Under the pieces are notes generated by a model. It was not told where the DNA came from. It made no database searches and saw only the letters and a list, made by a program, of their open reading frames with translations. From positions 1-42,693 of the IMG/VR virus record IMGVR_UViG_3300006922_003355: DNA of 42,693 bases. One strand, given 5' to 3'. This document shows positions 16,430-23,806 of the stretch, piece by piece. The position numbers were made by a program, and so were the translations under genes. The first letter of the stretch is position 1. Every line of letters begins with the position of its first letter. This stretch comes from a virus.

Positions 16430-17096
16430 AATACCAATATTCTCCATCTACTTTTTTTACTATATCGCCTGTGGCAAACCAATCGTCATATACACAGATA
16501 TCACCTTTAACATATAACTCATGTCTAATTATTTTTGTTTCACAAAACGCAGTGTCGCCCATAATAGTATGTCCGGGCAAATCATGTACTAAAGGACCTT
16601 CCGAAGTAAAAGTTTTGTTTATTGCAATAGGACCAATTTCACTCATACCCCAATTTGCAATAAATGTTGCTCCTTTATCTAAATATCTATTAATACACTC
16701 TGCAGGAACTTTGTCGCTACCACATACAATAATCTTGTCTTGTAAATCTAAATTATTCCAACCTTTAGTTTTGCTTATAGCCAATGCCATCCCTGGTGTA
16801 AGATGTGAATGCGTAAAGTCTTTAATACGACTTACCCATCTATAAGCATTAAAATTTTCTATATAGACATCTGCACCTATTTCGTATCCTGGCAATGTCT
16901 GTGCAAGTAAGCCACCTGCGTGATCTAAATTGCAAACTGTGTAAATTTTACTATTCTTAGTAATTTTTTGTACATCACATGCAATACGATTTGCATGTTT
17001 TATTTTTGTAGGACTTTGAAAGATTGCTTTTGCGGTGCCTGTTGTACCACTAGAACGTATACTAGTCCCGTTTTTTAAAATGTTTTTCAGTTCCAT
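16416..17096 (-). CDS. Cut-down adenylate-forming (ANL) protein, 226 aa
   Basis: Contains only the central part of an ANL enzyme: the phosphate loop SSGTTGTAK (15-23) begins almost at the N-terminus, NWGMSEIG is at 148-155, and ATGD at 208-211. The protein stops at YYGRK, exactly at the hinge, so the whole C-terminal lid with the catalytic lysine is absent, as are the first 120-150 residues usual in the family. The frame is clean and its ends overlap both neighbours (14-32 and 35 bases), so this looks like a maintained small gene and not debris. It may bind an acyl-adenylate or depend on the lid of another protein. Adenylation activity on its own is doubtful. Confidence 0.75.
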   Translation of the reverse strand: MELKNILKNGTSIRSSGTTGTAKAIFQSPTKIKHANRIACDVQKITKNSKIYTVCNLDHAGGLLAQTLPGYEIGADVYIENFNAYRWVSRIKDFTHSHLTPGMALAISKTKGWNNLDLQDKIIVCGSDKVPAECINRYLDKGATFIANWGMSEIGPIAINKTFTSEGPLVHDLPGHTIMGDTAFCETKIIRHELYVKGDICVYDDWFATGDIVKKVDGEYWYYGRK

Positions 17097-17268
17097 CAGT
17101 AATCTTCTTGGCTAATTTATATGGTGTAAAAGCAAATAAAAAAGGAAATATGGCATGTATTGTGCCAGTTATAAAGACTAACAGGGCTAGTATGTTAAAG
17201 TACATAGCATAAAAGAAATGTTTAAAATAATTAGATTGAACTTTTTTAAGATGATTCCATTCTATCAT
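17062..17268 (-). CDS. Small membrane protein, DUF6356-like, 68 aa
   Basis: The start chosen is the ATG at 17268, which overlaps the halogenase stop as ATGA; a longer form from 17295 would begin inside the halogenase. A short amphipathic N-terminus (NHLKKVQSNYFKHFFYAMYF) leads into one long hydrophobic stretch, probably one or two membrane passes, with IHAIFPFLFAFTPYKLAKK at its end. That 'HAxxPFLF..T' ending is typical of small DUF6356 proteins, whose function is not known. The position between halogenase and ANL genes might anchor the pathway at the membrane, which is speculation. Confidence 0.65.
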   Translation of the reverse strand: MIEWNHLKKVQSNYFKHFFYAMYFNILALLVFITGTIHAIFPFLFAFTPYKLAKKITDGTEKHFKKRD

Positions 17269-18338
17269 AACATGTGATCCTTTAATAAATTCCAACTATG
17301 TTTACCCATAAGCCCTTGGTGTCCGTTCTCACTGTAAAAATATATATCATTTACAGCATCTTCTCTATTGTCTTTATAATAATCCCAATACTCTCCTTTT
17401 CTAGTATTGCATGAATACAATGCTTTTATCCATTTATGTATTCCGGTATATGTTTTATTAATTAATCTGTTATATGCATCAGGTTTATCTTCTAGCAAAA
17501 GAAAATTTTTGATTCCGCTTTGCGCCGCAAAGTTTGCAGTGGCATTTAAAGGTTCTATAAATCCAGCACTTAGACCTAAGAATAAAACATTTTCCTTCCA
17601 GGCTTGCTCTGGTATTCTAGTTTCAAATTTAATTACATTTTCATGCTTAACACCTGTTGTGTTTTCAAATTCTTTTATTGCATTGTTTATAGAAATATAC
17701 TTTGAACTAAAAACATATCCATAACTTAATCTTGTTTGCAAACTTATACTCCATAGCCAACCGTTACTTAGAGCTTGCGACTTTGTATAAGGAATGTATT
17801 TACTAGGAGCATTTCCAATTACTGCATAGTCATTTATAAGGAAGTCACTTTTATTATGTACTAATCCTACTTGATCAGAAAGCACACCGTTTTGTCCTGT
17901 AGCATCAATGTAAAATTCTTCCTTATCATATTGATCTATTGTAAACTGTGTATTTACAATTTTAAAATTATCTTGTTGCTCACACCATTTTTGTAATACC
18001 TGACAAAATCCAGGAGCATCTATATGGTAAGCATAAGTTTGATGTCTGTCAGTTTCTAATGCTTTGGGTTCATTTGCAGAATAGTAAAGCCAACTGTTAT
18101 TATCTTTCCAACCAGAAAATAATGTTCCGTATTTAAAATAACCGTTCACTTTGTTTAAAAACTCTTGATCTGACATACCAATTAATTTAGGTATTTCATT
18201 AATTGTAGGGACAGTTGATTCGCCTATTTTCCGTACAACAGTATTTGGATCTCTAAATAATGTAACTTGTTTGTCGGCTTTCAACAAATATAAACATGCT
18301 ATCCAAGCCGCTGTTCCACTACCTATTACATTATACAT
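17265..18338 (-). CDS. Flavin-dependent (tryptophan-type) halogenase-like protein
   Basis: FAD-dependent halogenase family. Residues seen: FAD-binding GSGTAAW (6-12), GESTVPT (39-45), a lysine in NGYFKYGTLF (Lys69) at the place of the catalytic lysine that carries the haloamine in PrnA, WLWSI (194-198) where halogenases have WxWxIP, and FIEPLNATA (260-268) with the conserved glutamate. The proline of WxWxIP is serine here. At 357 residues it is shorter than the 500-residue tryptophan halogenases, as with other compact members. A marine phage halogenase (VirX1 of cyanophage Syn10) has been reported to iodinate many substrates, so a halogenating role is credible. Overlaps both neighbours. The substrate is unknown and could also be a non-halogenating oxidation. 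Confidence 0.82.
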   Translation of the reverse strand: MYNVIGSGTAAWIACLYLLKADKQVTLFRDPNTVVRKIGESTVPTINEIPKLIGMSDQEFLNKVNGYFKYGTLFSGWKDNNSWLYYSANEPKALETDRHQTYAYHIDAPGFCQVLQKWCEQQDNFKIVNTQFTIDQYDKEEFYIDATGQNGVLSDQVGLVHNKSDFLINDYAVIGNAPSKYIPYTKSQALSNGWLWSISLQTRLSYGYVFSSKYISINNAIKEFENTTGVKHENVIKFETRIPEQAWKENVLFLGLSAGFIEPLNATANFAAQSGIKNFLLLEDKPDAYNRLINKTYTGIHKWIKALYSCNTRKGEYWDYYKDNREDAVNDIYFYSENGHQGLMGKHSWNLLKDHML

Positions 18339-18852
18339 ATTTTTCTCTCAATTCAAAATATCTTTCATTATTTAATTTCCATACACTCTGCATAGCATTA
18401 AAAATCTGTTCATCACCAACATACGATACCATGCCGCCTTTTTCCATAGCAGTAAAGCTCTTATGTATCCTATTCATTCTTCCGCTGTTATCTTTATTAA
18501 TATTAGTTGTTATATAAAGAGTCTTTCCTTTTGCAAATTCTATTTGTAAGGGAAGATGATCATATATACCCCAACTCTGCATTTGATATCTATTTAGTCC
18601 CTTCATAGGTCTTGCCCATAATTGCGCTCCTCTATAAAGAGCCCTGTACCCATCTTTAAAAGGATGAATGCCTGTAAGACTTACTATTGTGTTTCTAGTA
18701 TATGTAGCATACCACATACCTCCTTCTAAACACCAGTCCCACCGTAATTCTTTTAGACTACTATTATTTTTATATCCAAATAATGTACATTGTGCAATAA
18801 AGTCTTCTAGTGCCGGTGTAACTTTAGTAAGTTCTTCAGTATAGTATGTCAT
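18331..18852 (-). CDS. Phage protein of unknown function, possibly GNAT-like
   Basis: 173 residues with clear hydrophobic strands and a run of aromatic residues: LRWDWCLEGGMWYATYTRNTIVSLTG, YRALYRGAQLW, LPLQIEFAKGKTLYITTNI, and a C-terminal VWKLNNERYFEL. The order (strand-turn-strand with 'WYATY...IVSLTG', then an arginine-rich helix) is reminiscent of acetyltransferase folds in marine phages, but the acetyl-CoA loop R/Q-x-x-G-x-G/A is not visible, so I do not assign activity. It lies between the oxygenase and halogenase genes, overlapping the first by four bases and the second by eight, and must belong to the same unit. Confidence 0.6.
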   Translation of the reverse strand: MTYYTEELTKVTPALEDFIAQCTLFGYKNNSSLKELRWDWCLEGGMWYATYTRNTIVSLTGIHPFKDGYRALYRGAQLWARPMKGLNRYQMQSWGIYDHLPLQIEFAKGKTLYITTNINKDNSGRMNRIHKSFTAMEKGGMVSYVGDEQIFNAMQSVWKLNNERYFELREKYV

Positions 18853-19469
18853 CTAATAGCCATATGTTCAATAACTCTCATAATTGATTCTTTAGTTGTT
18901 TGTATATTAAGTACTATCCAATAACTATCGTGGTCACCACAATTAAATAAGTGATGTGCTTTTGCAGTGTTTAAGAAATATGCACTTCCTGCATTCCAAG
19001 GCAATACTTTATCTTCAAGAATAAACGTAAATCTAGGATAGTCAAAGTCTAACATAGGTACAATAATTCTAAATGATTCTAATTCAGCACTTTTATAATC
19101 TCTATGCGGAGGGAAATATCCGCCTGGTGGTATCTTTAAAAAGTGCGATCTGCCAACAAAAGGTTGAAAGTGTTCGCATAATTTTTTAATTTCAGGATGT
19201 TCATAAACTGGAGTAGGAACATTAATATCCATCTCCGTAGGCATGGTATTAGGATCTGTAGCGTAAAAAGAATCAAGGTCTGGTTTTCCAGACACTCCGC
19301 CATCTAAGCTAGTTATACTTAATCCCCATCTATTAATTTTTCTATGCGGATTATATTGCACATACTCAAAATTATTTTCAGTCCATTCCACTACAGATAC
19401 TGGATCTTCTATCCGAATCGAAGTTTCTATAAAATCTCCGTAACCAGCTAATGTTAAATATTCAATCAT
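18849..19469 (-). CDS. 2-oxoglutarate/Fe(II) oxygenase, aspartyl-hydroxylase-like
   Basis: Probable non-haem iron dioxygenase that hydroxylates a substrate while turning 2-oxoglutarate into succinate. The metal triad is visible as HRD in GGYFPPHRDY (His122, Asp124) and a distal histidine in AKAHHLFN (172 or 173), with FRIIVPM (133-139) in the double-stranded beta-helix. Length 206 residues is typical. It is the first gene of the - strand operon 19469-15701 and has a GAGGA ribosome site. An amino-acid or lipid A hydroxylase function is possible; neither can be chosen from the sequence. Divergent from the glycosyltransferase gene across an inverted repeat. Confidence 0.75.
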   Translation of the reverse strand: MIEYLTLAGYGDFIETSIRIEDPVSVVEWTENNFEYVQYNPHRKINRWGLSITSLDGGVSGKPDLDSFYATDPNTMPTEMDINVPTPVYEHPEIKKLCEHFQPFVGRSHFLKIPPGGYFPPHRDYKSAELESFRIIVPMLDFDYPRFTFILEDKVLPWNAGSAYFLNTAKAHHLFNCGDHDSYWIVLNIQTTKESIMRVIEHMAIR

Positions 19470-19488
19470 ATTTTTTCCTCGCTTATGT

Positions 19489-19541
19489 ATTACTTATAAG
19501 CCAAAAGTATTGTCTTAGTATAATACTGGTTTATAAGTAAT
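19489..19541. promoter_or_regulatory. Divergent control region with long inverted repeat
   Basis: Left arm 19489-19511 and right arm 19522-19541 are inverted copies (14 of the outer 15 bases pair; the inner AGTATT also pairs), separated by 10 bases. Each arm carries TATAAGTA pointing outward (19532-19539 on +, 19491-19498 on -), one base from the T4 late element TATAAATA. A central TATAAT is at 19519-19524. The region separates two operons that run in opposite directions, so it may drive or regulate both. The arms are seen directly; the promoter reading is inference. Confidence 0.5.
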
Positions 19542-19547
19542 TGCATA

Positions 19548-20399
19548 ATGATTAATATTGTAGTTACAAGCAAACCGGTAGACGGCCTATTCTATTACAG
19601 TTATGAATACTGTGACATGCTTAATAATGCTGGTTATCCTGCACAGGTTGTTGTTATAACACATCGTAACTTTACTAAAGATGAGTATCTAACTTCAATT
19701 AAAAACAAATATATACATTGTCATAATATTCTTATCGACGATTATGTTCCGGCACTAAATGATACTACACTTATTATGGGGCGTAGTATGATGACACTTA
19801 GTTGGCAGAGTTTTAATGATTATACTGACGTACAAAAACGTATATTATATCGCTTGTTTGACGGAGATGTTATTAGTGTATATTCAGAAAATCATGTAGA
19901 CGGTTATCCCAAGGCTGTTGAATTTTACAATCCTAAACAAATAGTAGATCTATGCGATACAGACGTATACCCTAATGGTGTAGGTGCTCACTTCGAAAAG
20001 ACTATTAACTTTAGCATATACAAGCCTTACAAAGATAACATACAGTTTAAGCATTTATTTCTTGGTACAAATGACAAATACTATGCTAGTGTTGAAAAAG
20101 TTATTGATCAATATCCGGATCACGGTATCTTGACATATGACGCAAAGTATGTTAATGTAAAGCATAATAATATATTTGTACCTGTGGAAAATCTTATGAG
20201 CTTATTTGAAACTTATGTATATACTAAAGAAACTTTTGATCCTGCTCCTCGTATATTTCAAGAGTGCAAGTATTATGGCAAGGATGTAATTTATGAACGG
20301 AAAGATCCGGGAACAGACGGTGGAACTATATATTGGAAGCGTGATATCAAAGAACCGGACATAACTGCAATTTTAGGTGCTGTAAAAGAACTAAAATGA
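19548..20399 (+). CDS. Glycosyltransferase-like protein (GT-B type)
   Basis: Likely sugar transferase. The N-terminus MINIVVTSKPVDGLFYYSYEYCDML is a first Rossmann-like strand and helix, and the C-terminal part (FDPAPRIFQECKYYGKDVIYERK followed by TDGG) looks like the nucleotide-sugar site of GT-B enzymes, with the glutamate and the glycine pair in the right order. At 283 residues it is smaller than most GT4 proteins (350-400). It begins the ten-gene operon, has no ribosome site, and overlaps hldE by ATGA. A transferase using ADP-heptose made by the next two genes is an attractive guess. Class call moderate, donor and acceptor unknown. Confidence 0.55.
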   Translation: MINIVVTSKPVDGLFYYSYEYCDMLNNAGYPAQVVVITHRNFTKDEYLTSIKNKYIHCHNILIDDYVPALNDTTLIMGRSMMTLSWQSFNDYTDVQKRILYRLFDGDVISVYSENHVDGYPKAVEFYNPKQIVDLCDTDVYPNGVGAHFEKTINFSIYKPYKDNIQFKHLFLGTNDKYYASVEKVIDQYPDHGILTYDAKYVNVKHNNIFVPVENLMSLFETYVYTKETFDPAPRIFQECKYYGKDVIYERKDPGTDGGTIYWKRDIKEPDITAILGAVKELK

Positions 20400-21538
20400 T
20401 AAAAGTATTAGTCCTCGGTGATATAATAATTGACAAATACATATACGGTACTAGTACTCGTATAAGTCCTGAAGCACCAGTGCCTGTTGTAACATATAAG
20501 GAAGAAAAAGAATCACTAGGCGGTGCAGGACTAGTATACAACAATCTTAAAAGTTTAGGTGTTAATGTTGAACTATATGAATATGATCAACCAAAGAGTG
20601 TAAAGACTCGTGTGATGTGTGATGGGCATTACGTCACACGTATAGATAACGACTATCACGCAAATGGTGATGAAATATTAGGCGATATACTTAATAAAGA
20701 TTTTCAACAGTACGATTACGTTGTACTAAGCGATTATGCCAAAGGTGTATTATCTCAATCATATGACATTATTAAACACATTAATAAATTTGGTTGTAAA
20801 GTTATAGTAGATCCGAAAGACCACTATACTCTTTACGAAGGTGCTTGGCTTGTCAAACCTAACGAAAAAGAATTTACAGAATTAGACTTTGATCTATGGC
20901 AAGGTAATATTATTGTTACACATGCTGGAAATAATGTACATGCTATTATTGATAAAGAAAGTTATGACATACCTGTAGAAACTTTACAAGTATCAGATGT
21001 TACAGGTGCAGGCGACTGCTTCTTAGCAGCATTTGTATATGGACTTACAAAAGAATATGCTTATAAAAAATGTTTAGAAATTGCTATTAAAGGTTCTAGG
21101 CAAGCAGTACAACATACAGGCACATATACACTTACTATAAGTGACTTAGAAGATTGTATAGTGTTTACTAACGGAGTATTTGATATACTACACAAAGGTC
21201 ATTTTGAGCTCTTAGCAGAAGCAAAAGGACTCGGCACTAAACTAATTGTAGGTATTAATTCAGATGCTAGTGTAAAACGGTTAAAGGGCAGTAGTCGTCC
21301 TATTAATAACCAAGCAAAGCGTATTAGTCAATTAGAGATATTACCGTGGGTAGATCAAGTAGTTGTATTTGATGAAGATACTCCGTACGAATTAATTAAA
21401 GAATTAAAGCCGTACGTAATTGTAAAAGGCGGCGATTATACAGTAGAACAAGTTGTCGGACACGACTTAACTAATGTACATATTGTTCCTACAATAGTAG
21501 GATATTCAACAACAGATATTATAAAAGCAAGTAAATGA
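20396..21538 (+). CDS. hldE: Bifunctional heptose kinase/adenylyltransferase HldE
   Basis: Makes ADP-heptose precursors: the N-terminal PfkB-type kinase phosphorylates heptose-7-phosphate at C1 and the C-terminal domain transfers AMP from ATP to heptose-1-phosphate. Kinase domain: SPEAPVPV (24-31), GGAGLVYNN, and DVTGAGD with the catalytic Asp207. Adenylyltransferase domain: TNGVFDILHKGH (258-269), KGGDYT (344-349) and GYST near the end. It is 380 residues against about 477 in E. coli; the loss is spread over the kinase domain. Overlaps its neighbours by four bases each. GmhA and GmhB, needed for the complete route, are absent, so the host would supply those steps. Confidence 0.92.
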   Translation: MIKVLVLGDIIIDKYIYGTSTRISPEAPVPVVTYKEEKESLGGAGLVYNNLKSLGVNVELYEYDQPKSVKTRVMCDGHYVTRIDNDYHANGDEILGDILNKDFQQYDYVVLSDYAKGVLSQSYDIIKHINKFGCKVIVDPKDHYTLYEGAWLVKPNEKEFTELDFDLWQGNIIVTHAGNNVHAIIDKESYDIPVETLQVSDVTGAGDCFLAAFVYGLTKEYAYKKCLEIAIKGSRQAVQHTGTYTLTISDLEDCIVFTNGVFDILHKGHFELLAEAKGLGTKLIVGINSDASVKRLKGSSRPINNQAKRISQLEILPWVDQVVVFDEDTPYELIKELKPYVIVKGGDYTVEQVVGHDLTNVHIVPTIVGYSTTDIIKASK

Positions 21539-22359
21539 AAATACTAGTTACAGGACACGAAGGATTTATAGGATCAAACATTCTTAAATTTTTAAAAGAA
21601 CAAGGACACGAAGTTGACGGATGGGAATGGAAATCTAATTCTATGCCTGACACTCGAGGATATAACTGGTGTATACATTTAGGTGCTATTAGTTCCACTA
21701 CCTATACTGATGTATACCAAATTTTGAAACAAAATTATCAATTTAGTGTAGATCTTCTACAATTGTGTAAGAAGAGTAATACTAATTTTCAATATGCATC
21801 AAGTGCCAGTGTATACGGAACAACTACTCATTTTACAGAAGACGGATATCTATCTCCACAAAGTCCTTATGCTTGGTCAAAATATTTGTTTGATCAGTAT
21901 GTATCTAAAACTATTAACACTTGTAATATTATTATACAAGGATTTCGATACTTTAATGTATACGGCCCTGGTGAAGAACACAAAGGTAATATGGCAAGTC
22001 CTTATACTAAATTTATAAATCAAGCAAAATATGACGGAGTTATATCGTTATTCGAAAATAGTAATAATTATAAAAGAGACTTTGTATGTGTAGAAGATGT
22101 GTGTATGTTACACACTAAAATGTTTAATAGCACATTTAGTAATATATACAATGTAGGAACCGGAACAGCAACTAGTTTTGAAGATGTTGCACAAACCATT
22201 ATCAAAAAATATAATGCTAAAATTAGATATATAACTATACCAGCAGAGGTAAAAAATCAATATCAAGCATACACCTGTGCTAACTTAGACAAGCTATCTT
22301 CTACAGTTGACATGAACTGGACTACAATAACGGATTATATAAATGACAGAAATTGTTAA
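21535..22359 (+). CDS. hldD: ADP-heptose 6-epimerase HldD-like
   Basis: Short-chain dehydrogenase that epimerises ADP-D-glycero-D-manno-heptose to the L-glycero form. Cofactor motif GHEGFIG (7-13) at the N-terminus, catalytic Tyr112 and Lys116 in SPYAWSKYLFDQY, then FRYFNVYGPGEEHKGNMAS (137-155), YKRDFVCVEDV and NVGTGTATSFEDVAQ, all close to HldD and less like GalE or RfbB. It is 274 residues against 310 in E. coli. It follows hldE with an ATGA overlap, and the cupin gene starts 17 bases before its stop. The pairing with HldE makes the assignment much safer than sequence features alone. Confidence 0.88.
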   Translation: MKILVTGHEGFIGSNILKFLKEQGHEVDGWEWKSNSMPDTRGYNWCIHLGAISSTTYTDVYQILKQNYQFSVDLLQLCKKSNTNFQYASSASVYGTTTHFTEDGYLSPQSPYAWSKYLFDQYVSKTINTCNIIIQGFRYFNVYGPGEEHKGNMASPYTKFINQAKYDGVISLFENSNNYKRDFVCVEDVCMLHTKMFNSTFSNIYNVGTGTATSFEDVAQTIIKKYNAKIRYITIPAEVKNQYQAYTCANLDKLSSTVDMNWTTITDYINDRNC

Positions 22360-22693
22360 AAAGGGTTGGGGTACTGAAAAAATATTTGCTTCTAATAATC
22401 TATATTGCGGGAAATTATTAAACTTTAATCAAGGTTCTAAATTTAGTATGCATCTCCACAAAGAAAAAGATGAAACATGGCATGTGCTTAGTGGTAGCTT
22501 TATACTTAAAACAATTGACACAACTTCTGCAACTATAAATGTAGAAACATTAAATATCGGCGACACTAAGCATATTACTCCAATGCTGCCGCATCAGCTT
22601 ATGTGTGTTGAAGAAGGTACTATAATAGAAGTAAGTACACCAGATAGCACACAAGATAACTATAGAGTTGAAAAAGGCGATAGTCAATTATGA
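22343..22693 (+). CDS. Cupin-fold protein, sugar-phosphate isomerase-like
   Basis: A single cupin domain (116 residues). MHLHKEKDETWHVLSGSF holds the HxH-x-E metal ligands and a second histidine appears in PMLPHQLMCVEEGTIIEVSTP. The pattern resembles the C-terminal part of type II mannose-6-phosphate isomerase/GDP-mannose pyrophosphorylase proteins and small sugar epimerases. It starts 17 bases inside hldD and overlaps the next gene by four bases. It may act on a sugar phosphate in the same pathway, but cupins are too diverse to name the reaction. Start WGTEKIF-type N-terminus (KKGWGTEKIFASNN) is typical of these proteins. Confidence 0.75.
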   Translation: MTEIVKKGWGTEKIFASNNLYCGKLLNFNQGSKFSMHLHKEKDETWHVLSGSFILKTIDTTSATINVETLNIGDTKHITPMLPHQLMCVEEGTIIEVSTPDSTQDNYRVEKGDSQL

Positions 22694-23037
22694 AAATACA
22701 ACCTAAATGTTTGCAATTTGATCGAAACAATAAAGGAGCAGCATATACATCAGACGGTTATATGTTACCATGTTGTTGGATGGACGATCCTCCTGTGCAT
22801 CGGTATGTAACTGAGTGCGGACTAAAGGACGAAGTATTAGCCGTTGAAAATAATAGTTGTTTAGACGACATATTTGTCTCTGACCAATGGGAGAACTTTT
22901 TTCAAACTTTACTAAATGATCCAGAGAATGCATCTTATATGTGTAAAAAGAAATGCGGCATTGATGTAGATATGAAGAAATTAAAGGAAGAAGAAAAACA
23001 AGAAGTAATAGGACAAGCAAATGTCAAGGATTACTGA
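22690..23037 (+). CDS. Stand-alone SPASM-like cysteine-rich protein, 115 aa
   Basis: Reads like the auxiliary iron-sulfur domain of a radical SAM enzyme expressed on its own. Cysteines 7, 28, 29, 43, 57, 85 and 89 fall in the SPASM pattern: an early CxxF, then YTSDGYMLPCCW with the CC pair, a 'LDDIFVSDQWENF' segment as found between SPASM cysteines, and CKKKC near the end. No CxxxCxxC core or SAM site is present. The following gene, starting 17 bases before its stop, is a radical SAM core that lacks such a domain. Together they suggest a split enzyme. It has no homologue with known function that I can name. Confidence 0.65.
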   Translation: MKIQPKCLQFDRNNKGAAYTSDGYMLPCCWMDDPPVHRYVTECGLKDEVLAVENNSCLDDIFVSDQWENFFQTLLNDPENASYMCKKKCGIDVDMKKLKEEEKQEVIGQANVKDY

Positions 23038-23806
23038 TGAATATGTAGAAAAACAAAGAATGTTTAGGCCTAACATCGATGCTTCTCATCGTTGTATTTT
23101 TAAATGTCCGCAATGTATTAGACAAAAAACATCTAGCCAAGCACAAATTAAACGTAGTTTTGATTTAGAAGAACATAACTTTAAAAAAATTCTAGACTAT
23201 TACGATTACGGATTAACATTTTGTGGACAAATATCTGATCCCATATATCATCCAAAATTTTTAAATCTTTTAAAAATGTGTAACGGTAACCAAAAAGCAG
23301 TTCGTATTGCTACTGTAGGAAGTGGCAAGAGTGATGCATGGTGGGACGAAGCATACAGTTACGGTGTAGGTGAAAATGCTTGGTATTTTGGTGTAGATGG
23401 AATTGACGAGAAGAGCGAACTATATCGCATTGGTTCTAAGTTTGACGATGTATGGAAACGAATGAAGCAGGGCAGAGATCTAGGTCATGTAATTGTTTGG
23501 CAATATATTATATTTGGATACAACGAACACGAAGTAGATCGTGCTATCGAAATTGCAAAGCAAGAAGATTTTAGTTTATTATTAGTAAACACAAACAGAG
23601 GATTTAATCCTGATAGTCCGTTACTTAGAAAAAATGTAGACTTTAAGCTAACTACTCCAGATAAAAAACACACACAAGAACGTGTAAAAAAAGAATATTG
23701 GGGGCATAAAGCCCAATCTTTGCTTGATTGGCATAAGATGCCTCGTAAAAAGATGGAGGCAGAATTTAATCGGCAACATGCACTGTTAGGGTCTGAGAAT
23801 AAATGA
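23021..23806 (+). CDS. Radical SAM core protein without its own SPASM domain
   Basis: CIFKCPQC at residues 25-32 is the SAM-cluster motif (DASHR before it supports the usual first strand). The protein is 261 residues and stops soon after the half-barrel; the second half has no cysteine cluster. The canonical GGEP is replaced by an FCGQISDPIY segment at the same place, as also seen in other phage members ('G.. .DP'). It probably works with the SPASM-like protein of the preceding gene. Neighbours include ADP-heptose genes and a second SPASM radical SAM gene. Reaction unknown. Confidence 0.8.
   Translation: MSRITDEYVEKQRMFRPNIDASHRCIFKCPQCIRQKTSSQAQIKRSFDLEEHNFKKILDYYDYGLTFCGQISDPIYHPKFLNLLKMCNGNQKAVRIATVGSGKSDAWWDEAYSYGVGENAWYFGVDGIDEKSELYRIGSKFDDVWKRMKQGRDLGHVIVWQYIIFGYNEHEVDRAIEIAKQEDFSLLLVNTNRGFNPDSPLLRKNVDFKLTTPDKKHTQERVKKEYWGHKAQSLLDWHKMPRKKMEAEFNRQHALLGSENK

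Noticed and set aside
17062-17295. Membrane protein as TctB
   Set aside because: It is too short (68-77 residues), has one main hydrophobic region, and lies in another operon.
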